The notes beneath the pieces are model-generated. The model did no database searches and was not told where the DNA came from. It saw only the letters and a list, made by a program, of their open reading frames with translations. Positions 1 through 4,739 of a stretch of 5,525 bases of DNA are shown in pieces. Position numbers and translations under genes: made by a program. The first letter of the stretch is position 1. The number at the start of each line of letters is the position of its first letter. Source of the DNA: Clostridia bacterium (GTDB lineage Bacteria > Bacillota > Clostridia > Oscillospirales > CAG-272); assembly GCA_017453085.1 (NCBI GenBank), contig JAFTKV010000053.1, forward strand, positions 1-5,525, read 5' to 3'.

Positions 1-217
1 ACCTGCCGTCTGGGCGGCGTGGGGTACTATTGTAGAAAAGAGAGACTATCTGAAGCTTTGTCTTTCCGATATGGTAGAGGAGGGCAACCGTTTCGGCGCT
101 CGCTGGTATCACGCCGGCAAGCCCTCGGTGAAGGGGCATCCCCACCACCCCCTCTATTTGAAGAAGGACTCCCTGCTGGATAACTTCGATATGGAAGGGT
201 ATTTGAAGCTGATATGA
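1..217 (+). CDS. DUF1643 domain protein, C-terminal fragment
   Basis: The reading frame is open from the left edge (first whole codon at base 2) to a TGA at 215-217, giving the last 71 residues of a protein whose start lies outside the window. The fragment opens with PAVWAAWGTIVEKRDYL and later has KGHPHHPLYLKKDSLLDNFD. The pairing of a 'W..WG' segment with a 'GHP.HPLYL' segment near the C-terminus is what I know from the DUF1643 family, small bacterial proteins of roughly 160-180 residues with no established biochemical role. The end therefore looks complete and not truncated. There is no membrane segment, so it is probably cytoplasmic. It is convergent with the membrane-protein gene to its right, and a long hairpin starts at the base after the stop. 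The family call is from memory of the motif; function unknown. Confidence 0.8.
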   Translation, partial: PAVWAAWGTIVEKRDYLKLCLSDMVEEGNRFGARWYHAGKPSVKGHPHHPLYLKKDSLLDNFDMEGYLKLI

Positions 218-258
218 CTAACCCCCTCTCTGAAAGCTGGTTTCGGAGAGGGGGTTAG
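218..258. terminator. Long inverted repeat between convergent genes, probable bidirectional transcript end
   Basis: Bases 218-235 and 241-258 pair over 18 positions with a single G-T wobble and a 5-base loop (GCTGG). The stem contains a run of five C/G pairs and starts at the base after the TGA of the DUF1643 gene. It lies 40 bases beyond the stop of the minus-strand gene at 299, so it can serve both genes. Neither side has a clear T-run (the plus-strand tail reads TGTATAGAATAG), so it may act as an RNA-end-protecting hairpin or a non-canonical terminator. Confidence 0.65.
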
Positions 259-298
259 TGTATAGAATAGTTAATGCATTGAAAATGGTTGAATTATA

Positions 299-2212
299 TT
301 ATGCGACAGATTCATCTTGATAGAAAGAGATGGTGAGGGTGTTTTCTTCTTTGTTATAAATCATTTGGAAAACCGCATTGGGAGTGTTGAAAAATTGAGT
401 GCAAAGCGTAGAATCAATTTCAATGCGGCATGAGTCCAAAGATACGATGTTAATACAGGTGACAAAGGTTTCCTCATCATTATGAATAAATGCAAATGCT
501 CCGTCATCGCTGAAAATTACACTATCCGCTTTTGCAATGCGTTTCTGTTCACTATCTGAAAACAACTCTTTCGTATAGAGATAACCTGCTTCCGTGTATG
601 CAAGAAGCCGTTCATGAGCCATCATGGGAATCGAATAAGCAGCTACCTCTTGGGTGATGTCTTCACCATCCGCGAGAGAATAGGCATAGTATTGTCCATT
701 TCTCTCCATGATGACCGCAGTTTCGTCGGCAATGAAGCGAACAAAATTCCCCGGTACGATGATGCGATTAACTAAAGCACCGTCCATCGTGCAGAATACC
801 CATTGATCGGTATCGAGATTGTGCAATTGCAGGCGGTTGTACCATAGTTGATCGTTCGTCTGAAATGTTCGATCAGATAGCGTATCATCAAACAGTTTGT
901 AATAAACGACTGATTCATTACTGGAAACAAATGCTTCGCTTGCTCCACGGATGCTAGGGGTGTATAGTGCTACATCAGCATCTAACCGATATGCAATGTC
1001 TTGAACAAGATTGAAATATCCGATATATTCACCATCGTAATATGTGATCTTTCGACTGGAAGAATAATATAGCGTCCGTTGCAATAAGTCGCGGTACTGC
1101 ATATCAGAACCACACTTTGGGTATGCAACAGTCACAATGTTTCCGGTTCGCGAAAAGCGGAAGATAGCACCGTCGAAAAGCATTGTTCCGTGTAGAGTGT
1201 TGGAGATGTCTTTCGGTAAAAGCGTGATGGTATCAGTTACCACATTATAACATAAATAGGATAGTCCGTTACCGGGCAAGTCTACCACTTGGACTATACC
1301 CAGTCCGTTGACAGGATCCAAACCCAATAGTCTAATGCGAAACGGTACCAAATGAAACGAGTTGTACATTTCTATGCTTGCGTCAGCATATGCCTGTACG
1401 CAATATGTATATTTGAATCTTTCTCGGAGTGATCGCTCGTTTTTGCCTGGTTGATATCCCGGCAATGATTTCATGAATTCAATATCTGCGCGAACAGAGG
1501 GCTTAAAAGGGGTGTTATACGCTCGACTTAGAATTAATTCTCGCAGAAGTATACGATTATTCTCTGATTCTGTCGATCCGGGATATTGCTCTTCTAATAT
1601 TTCGATGGCTCGTGCAATCAGCGGTTCAATATCAAATTTGCTTTCGCCTATAATTCTTTCTTCCAGGTTTACTTCGCATTTTTCCACTGTATCATAGAAA
1701 ACCGGAATACCGTCTTCGGAATAATAAGCAATGTAGCGTTTACCAAGTAGCGATTCTACCTTAATCGATTGGTAATTGGATATGGATAGGCTTTGAGATT
1801 GCATAGTGTCGAACGGAGTTTGAACACTTAAGAAATTGATATTATTATCTGCTTGACTTGATGTGTATACAGTCTCCGGGGTGTTTTCGAATATAATGGA
1901 ATATGCATCGAAATTATCCAGTTTCCATAGATTCTCTGCAATAGCAGGAGTGTAATACGGCAGATCTTTGAGAGGGTTCTTTTGAGAAGCATCAGATGAG
2001 GTGAGATTGGTCGTGTCATTGCTATCATGGGGAAGGAATGCAAGTGCAGCCGTAATTGCAACGGCAAGGCAAGCTGCAAGCGATCCCCATTTTATTAAAG
2101 AATGCTTTATGCTTGTCCGAGGCTTACTTTCCGTTACTTGTTTAGCATCCAACAACAGATCGTCATCGATCATACCGATGGCATCCTGTAATACTTCATT
2201 TTGTTTCTTCAT
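299..2212 (-). CDS. Single-pass membrane protein, probable anti-sigma factor with large beta-rich external sensor domain
   Basis: This is a 637-residue protein. Residues 1-38 are a short cytoplasmic tip with QDAIGMIDDDLLLDAKQ. Residues 40-60 (KWGSLAACLAVAITAALAF) are the only clear membrane helix, and residues 61-637 would lie outside the cell. The tip resembles those of clostridial membrane proteins encoded just after ECF sigma factors. I infer that it binds the sigma factor and holds it at the membrane. The external part, especially from about residue 310, is a series of short beta-strand pairs with turns. One segment, VIFSDDGAFAFIHND (565-579), resembles the 'FSPDGK.LAF' blade of TolB/PD40 propellers, so a propeller-like sensor is plausible but unproven. 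No zinc-binding HxxxCxxC anti-sigma motif is present. The ATG overlaps the sigma stop (ATGA), with AAAGGAG 7 bases upstream, so the two genes are translationally coupled. The ligand is unknown. Base composition is AT-richer than in the lipase gene. Confidence 0.75.
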   Translation of the reverse strand: MKKQNEVLQDAIGMIDDDLLLDAKQVTESKPRTSIKHSLIKWGSLAACLAVAITAALAFLPHDSNDTTNLTSSDASQKNPLKDLPYYTPAIAENLWKLDNFDAYSIIFENTPETVYTSSQADNNINFLSVQTPFDTMQSQSLSISNYQSIKVESLLGKRYIAYYSEDGIPVFYDTVEKCEVNLEERIIGESKFDIEPLIARAIEILEEQYPGSTESENNRILLRELILSRAYNTPFKPSVRADIEFMKSLPGYQPGKNERSLRERFKYTYCVQAYADASIEMYNSFHLVPFRIRLLGLDPVNGLGIVQVVDLPGNGLSYLCYNVVTDTITLLPKDISNTLHGTMLFDGAIFRFSRTGNIVTVAYPKCGSDMQYRDLLQRTLYYSSSRKITYYDGEYIGYFNLVQDIAYRLDADVALYTPSIRGASEAFVSSNESVVYYKLFDDTLSDRTFQTNDQLWYNRLQLHNLDTDQWVFCTMDGALVNRIIVPGNFVRFIADETAVIMERNGQYYAYSLADGEDITQEVAAYSIPMMAHERLLAYTEAGYLYTKELFSDSEQKRIAKADSVIFSDDGAFAFIHNDEETFVTCINIVSLDSCRIEIDSTLCTQFFNTPNAVFQMIYNKEENTLTISFYQDESVA

Positions 2213-2769
2213 ACGAACACTCCTTTCTCTGTGAGATAGGTTAATAATTTTTGACGGGTACGAAGAAGCATCATTTTCACCTTGCTTTCTCCAAAACCAA
2301 ATTCCTGTGCAATCTCCTTTACCGATTCGCAGTACCAGTAACGGCAGATAAATACTCGCCGCTCGTTATCGGGAAGCGCTCGTAAAAAGGCATTCAGTAG
2401 TTCCGTAAGATAACGCTCGTTGATCATCTCATCGAAGCTGCGGTGGTCGGGGATGCACTCCAGCAGCTCATCAAGGGAGAGAAGTGCTTCGTTGCCGCCG
2501 CGTTTTTGTGTTTTGCAGCTTCGTAATCTTTTCAATGATAGGTTGCGGGTAATTTTCCCCAGAAAAGCTGAAAAGCATATCGGACGGTCGGGGGGAATAG
2601 TGTTCCATACGCTCAGATAAGTGTCATTCTCGCATTCCTCGGCATCGGGCTTGTTTCGAAGGATATTGAAAGCGATGGAATAACAGAAATGTCCGTATTT
2701 GGTTTGTGTTTCGTTGATGGCCAGCTCATTTCTATCCCAAAACAGCTCGATGATCCTCTGATCGGTCAT
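2209..2769 (-). CDS. ECF-type RNA polymerase sigma factor
   Basis: This 186-residue protein has the size and two-domain plan of extracytoplasmic-function sigma-70 factors. Residues about 12-85 form region 2, which binds core polymerase and the -10 element. It includes the 'DAEECENDTYLSVWNTI' segment (42-58), equivalent to the usual DAEDvvQetFl.vW, and 'FLGKITRNLSLKRLRS' (69-84), equivalent to the helix ending region 2. Residues about 122-178 form region 4, which binds the -35 element, with 'ALPDNERRVFICRYW' followed by the helix-turn-helix 'SVKEIAQEFGFGESKVKMML'. The linker between them is short and there is no extra C-terminal domain. The ATG at 2769 follows AGGAGGTGA. It is the first gene of a two-gene operon, and its TGA overlaps the start of the membrane partner, the usual arrangement for a sigma/anti-sigma pair. 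The target promoters cannot be read from the window. Sigma identity is secure; the signal is unknown. Confidence 0.95.
   Translation of the reverse strand: MTDQRIIELFWDRNELAINETQTKYGHFCYSIAFNILRNKPDAEECENDTYLSVWNTIPPDRPICFSAFLGKITRNLSLKRLRSCKTQKRGGNEALLSLDELLECIPDHRSFDEMINERYLTELLNAFLRALPDNERRVFICRYWYCESVKEIAQEFGFGESKVKMMLLRTRQKLLTYLTEKGVFV
2220..2226 (-). promoter_or_regulatory. Ribosome binding site of the anti-sigma gene, inside the sigma gene
   Basis: AAAGGAG on the minus strand lies 7 bases before the ATG at 2212 and within the last codons of the sigma factor gene. Together with the ATGA stop/start overlap at 2209-2212 it indicates translational coupling of the pair. Confidence 0.8.
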
Positions 2770-2775
2770 TGGTTT

Positions 2776-2784
2776 TCACCTCCT
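2776..2784 (-). promoter_or_regulatory. Ribosome binding site of the ECF sigma gene
   Basis: AGGAGGTGA on the minus strand is a near-perfect anti-16S match and ends 6 bases before the ATG at 2769. It fixes the start of the sigma factor and suggests efficient translation. Confidence 0.9.
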
Positions 2785-2837
2785 CATCAATATAGTACCT
2801 TTTGGATGTCATTGGGTCACAAAGAAAGTAGATAAAT

Positions 2838-2866
2838 ATTATACCGTACTAAATCAATTTTATCTG
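2838..2866 (-). promoter_or_regulatory. Probable sigma-A promoter of the sigma/anti-sigma operon
   Basis: A perfect TATAAT on the minus strand occupies 2838-2843, about 70 bases upstream of the sigma ATG. The hexamer 17 bases upstream (CAGATA, 2861-2866) is a poor -35, so activation or weak basal use is likely. A TTTACA is present at 2865-2870, but its 21-base spacing is too long. Assignment rests mainly on the -10. Confidence 0.45.
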
Positions 2867-2878
2867 TAAAAGTATAAT
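2850..2878 (+). promoter_or_regulatory. Probable sigma-A promoter of the lipase gene
   Basis: A perfect TATAAT at 2873-2878 would start transcription near 2885, leaving a leader of about 63 bases before the ATG at 2948. No good -35 is visible at the usual distance (TAAATC at 2850-2855 with a 17-base spacer). The predicted start of transcription is one reason to reject the upstream ATG at 2882 as the lipase start. Confidence 0.45.
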
Positions 2879-2935
2879 AGGATGGAGGATCATCCCATCT
2901 TGCCGCCGCCCGCATATACTGTATCATCACCCCTC

Positions 2936-2941
2936 AGGAGG
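2936..2941 (+). promoter_or_regulatory. Ribosome binding site that decides the lipase start
   Basis: AGGAGG sits 6 bases before the ATG at 2948. The in-frame ATG at 2882 lies only 3 bases beyond the TATAAT box and has no ribosome binding site before it, so 2948 is preferred. Confidence 0.85.
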
Positions 2942-2947
2942 CACAGG

Positions 2948-3646
2948 ATGAAACTCAGCACGCTCTTTTCCCGCACGCTCCACACCATGTACACGCACGT
3001 CCAAAACTCGGCGGACTTTGCGCTTCGCAGAGTGGGAACGACGCTGTACATATATTTTGCCGGCTCGGACGGTGTTACCGATTGGAAAAACAATCTTAGC
3101 TTTCCCGCAAAAGCATATTCACGGGCAGAGGGCGGAGCATGGTACGCTCACCGCGGCTTTCTGAAGGTGTGGAAGACTGTGGAGGACTACGTCGCCGCCG
3201 ACGTTATGGATTCCGACGTACGGAAGATTGTGATCTCGGGCTACTCTCACGGAGCCGCTCTTGCGGTGCTTTGCCATGAATACGTTTGGCAAAGTCGCCC
3301 CGATTTGCGGGAGTCGCTGGAGGGATGGGGCTTTGGCTGTCCACGGGTGGTATTCGGAATCCCTTCCCGCAAGCTCCGCGCTCGCTGGGAAAGGTTTACG
3401 GTCATCCGCAATCTGGATGACCTTGTCACTCACCTGCCGCCCGCGCTCCTGGGCTTTACCCACGTGGGAACGGTGCTGGAGATCGGTGAGCGTGGGCGAT
3501 ATACCCGTGTGGACGCGCATCGACCGGAAAATTACCTGACCGAGCTTTTGCGGTATGAGTCCGACATAGCAGAGAAAAGGATCCCCACCGCAAGGCACTT
3601 GCAGCGGGGAAACGGGGATATTACGCATCGACTTTTGGATCGGTGA
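2948..3646 (+). CDS. Lipase class 3 family alpha/beta hydrolase
   Basis: This 232-residue protein carries the landmarks of the Lipase_3 family (PF01764), which hydrolyses acylglycerols or similar esters. In order: 'YFAGSDGVTDWKNNL' (36-50), equivalent to the oxyanion-loop 'F.GT.s..DW..nl'; 'AHRGFLKVW' (67-75), the family's 'HxGF' segment; 'VISGYSHGAALA' (95-106), the GxSxG elbow with nucleophile Ser100; 'WGFGCPRV' (127-134); 'NLDDLVTHLPP' (155-165), giving Asp158; and 'DAHRPENYL' (189-197), giving His191. All three catalytic residues appear present. There is no signal peptide or membrane segment, so the enzyme is predicted to be cytoplasmic and the natural substrate is unknown. A start at 2882 would add 22 residues (rich in Pro) but lacks a ribosome binding site. 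It is transcribed divergently from the sigma operon, and its 3' end overlaps the convergent lipoprotein gene by 26 bases. It is visibly GC-richer than the sigma/anti-sigma genes. Confidence 0.88.
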   Translation: MKLSTLFSRTLHTMYTHVQNSADFALRRVGTTLYIYFAGSDGVTDWKNNLSFPAKAYSRAEGGAWYAHRGFLKVWKTVEDYVAADVMDSDVRKIVISGYSHGAALAVLCHEYVWQSRPDLRESLEGWGFGCPRVVFGIPSRKLRARWERFTVIRNLDDLVTHLPPALLGFTHVGTVLEIGERGRYTRVDAHRPENYLTELLRYESDIAEKRIPTARHLQRGNGDITHRLLDR

Positions 3647-4577
3647 TCGGCAGAGAGATAGGAGGCTCGGTGGTAGGCTCGGTCCAAGGATCGGTAATCG
3701 ATTCTGTAATCGGTTCCTCGGTAGCGGGCGGTTCGATTGAATCGACGATACGCACCGTCACCGATTGAACGGTATCACCGTAAAACATGGACGTATTGAT
3801 TTCGTCCAGCGTCAGGGCAAATCCGTCCTCCGAAGTACCGGATCCAAACAGCAGAAGCTTTTCTTCCTCGCCCGAAATATCGTAGATGATCATCGCGGGA
3901 GCGTATTCGATCAGCTTGATCCGGATGGGGATGGTAACACCGTTTGTGATCCACTCGCCGCGCCCTTCGGCAAAGGAGTACCAAAGCTCAGCCTCGTCCA
4001 GCCGCAGGATGCCGTCGTTTGCGTTTTGTACGAACTGCCGCCATTCCTCGGGAGCCCAATCGAACATGATCATGTCGGTGTGCTCAACTGTAATATTGCG
4101 GATCGAAACCGACGGCTCTGCTTCGTACTCGCCGGAATCCTGATCGTAGTAGGAAAAGACCGTGGAATTAAGTAGCCCTTCATCAAAACGTCCGATTAGA
4201 GCATCGGAATAGGTATTGGATCCCAAGATAGAGGGAGTCGGTTCGTTGGTATACGGATTGAGTTGAACCGTGACACCGTCAATACGGTATAGCGCGATTA
4301 TGATTTCGGTAATTCCTTCGCGCGAAGCAAAGAATCCCCAATACTCATAGTCGATCAAATAGTGGATTTTTGTAGTCTCTCCATCTTTGATCCATTCGCC
4401 GTAGCCGGCGAAATAGTTGTTATACAGCAGTCGAATGGATTCTGTATCGCTGATGGTGTAGGTGACGAGAGAGGACGTTTCGGGGGTTTTTAACGATTCT
4501 TCGGATTCTTCCTCCACGCAGGAGGAAAGGGTCAGCATCAGGATCGCACAGAGCAGGATCAAACCGATTCGTTTCAT
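3621..4577 (-). CDS. Secreted lipoprotein with two tandem copies of a GEWI-containing module and Pro/Thr/Glu tail
   Basis: This 318-residue protein starts MKRIGLILLCAILMLTLSSC. It has a basic tip, a hydrophobic core and a lipobox LSSC with Cys20 as the lipidated residue, so it should be anchored on the outer face of the membrane. The start is ATG 4577, because GAGGAG lies 8 bases upstream; an in-frame GTG at 4586 overlaps that ribosome binding site and is unlikely. The mature part holds two diverged copies of one module, roughly residues 47-172 and 195-281. Each has an aromatic-rich 'F(A).G.GEWI..G' near its start (GYGEWIKDG and GRGEWITNG) and a hydrophobic 'N(S/T).(V/M)F ... SV..R' segment near its end. 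The last ~37 residues are Pro/Thr/Glu-rich (EEPITESITDPWTEPTTEPP). I do not recognise a named family and assign no enzymatic role. It has its own strong promoter and is transcribed toward the lipase gene. Confidence 0.85.
   Translation of the reverse strand: MKRIGLILLCAILMLTLSSCVEEESEESLKTPETSSLVTYTISDTESIRLLYNNYFAGYGEWIKDGETTKIHYLIDYEYWGFFASREGITEIIIALYRIDGVTVQLNPYTNEPTPSILGSNTYSDALIGRFDEGLLNSTVFSYYDQDSGEYEAEPSVSIRNITVEHTDMIMFDWAPEEWRQFVQNANDGILRLDEAELWYSFAEGRGEWITNGVTIPIRIKLIEYAPAMIIYDISGEEEKLLLFGSGTSEDGFALTLDEINTSMFYGDTVQSVTVRIVDSIEPPATEEPITESITDPWTEPTTEPPISLPITDPKVDA
3624..3734 (-). repeat. Short degenerate repeats encoding the Pro/Thr/Glu tail of the lipoprotein
   Basis: On the plus strand the motif (G)ATCGG or CTCGG recurs many times in this stretch (for example GATCGGTGATCGG at 3639-3651). 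Each copy corresponds to an Asp/Glu-Pro or Thr-Asp/Glu unit in the minus-strand protein. The left part also codes for the last residues of the lipase on the other strand. Confidence 0.6.
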
Positions 4578-4585
4578 ATGGGTCA

Positions 4586-4591
4586 CTCCTC
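4586..4591 (-). promoter_or_regulatory. Ribosome binding site that decides the lipoprotein start
   Basis: GAGGAG on the minus strand lies 8 bases before the ATG at 4577. The alternative GTG at 4586 is part of the same GAGGAGTG string and so cannot use it. Confidence 0.85.
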
Positions 4592-4615
4592 ATCAGACAG
4601 TTTGTGATTAACTTG

Positions 4616-4644
4616 ATTTTATCATAAAAACGAAAGGCTGTCAA
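4616..4644 (-). promoter_or_regulatory. Strong sigma-A promoter of the lipoprotein gene
   Basis: On the minus strand a perfect TTGACA (4639-4644) is followed by a 17-base spacer and TAAAAT (4616-4621). The spacer ends in TGA, giving an extended -10 (TGATAAAAT). Transcription would begin near 4609, about 30 bases before the ATG at 4577. This is the best promoter in the window and implies that the lipoprotein gene is transcribed independently of the gene upstream. Confidence 0.85.
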
Positions 4645-4670
4645 GGAGGCTTTCATTGGTTTGTTTGAAT

Positions 4671-4684
4671 ATTGTGTAAACAAT
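4671..4684. promoter_or_regulatory. Small palindrome, possible operator
   Basis: ATTGT-GTAA-ACAAT is a perfect 5+5 base dyad lying 26 bases upstream of the lipoprotein -35 box. A second, overlapping pairing exists between TTGTTT (4661-4666) and AAACAA (4678-4683). Position and symmetry would suit a regulator site, but short AT-rich dyads are common by chance. Confidence 0.25.
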
Positions 4685-4704
4685 GACAGGTTCCCGCACA
4701 CTGA

Positions 4705-4737
4705 AAATCCCGCCACGATATTTCCGTAGCGGGATTT
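4705..4737 (-). terminator. Intrinsic terminator of the Cys-Ala-tail membrane protein gene
   Basis: AAATCCCGC (4705-4713) pairs perfectly with GCGGGATTT (4729-4737). The stem can extend inward by ACG/CGT beyond a single C/A mismatch. It begins 2 bases after the minus-strand stop codon (4740-4742), and in the minus-strand transcript the stem ends in TTTT. It separates this gene from the lipoprotein gene, whose own promoter lies beyond it. Confidence 0.75.
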
Positions 4738-4739
4738 GC

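Larger units (their letters stand above)
2837..2879. repeat. Inverted repeat TATTATAC / GTATAATA spanning the divergent control region
   Basis: TATTATAC at 2837-2844 and GTATAATA at 2872-2879 are perfect 8-base reverse complements, 27 bases apart. Each arm contains one of the two outward-facing TATAAT boxes. The AT-rich centre between them must hold both -35 regions, which would overlap back to back. Confidence 0.7.

Noticed and set aside
2785..2880. Autoregulated ECF-type promoter upstream of the sigma operon
   Set aside because: No GAAC-type -35 with a CGT-type -10 at suitable spacing is visible; the only convincing element is a sigma-A type TATAAT.
2882..2947. 22-residue N-terminal extension of the lipase from the ATG at 2882
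   Set aside because: That ATG lies 3 bases after the TATAAT box, so it would probably be upstream of the RNA start, and it has no ribosome binding site. The ATG at 2948 has AGGAGG at 6 bases.
3119..3628. 169-residue minus-strand open frame opposite the lipase gene
   Set aside because: It lies wholly antisense to the lipase, which has clear catalytic motifs. Its translation has no recognisable domain and it is explained by the GC-rich opposite strand.
3765..4175. 136-residue plus-strand open frame opposite the lipoprotein gene
   Set aside because: No ribosome binding site or recognisable domain; antisense to a gene with a clear signal peptide, promoter and start.
4578..4586. GTG start at 4586 for the lipoprotein
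   Set aside because: The GTG overlaps the GAGGAG ribosome binding site. ATG 4577 has ideal spacing and gives a typical lipoprotein signal (MKRIGLILL).
4420..4716. 98-residue minus-strand open frame overlapping the lipoprotein start
   Set aside because: It runs through the lipoprotein promoter and start in another frame, and has no ribosome binding site or domain.
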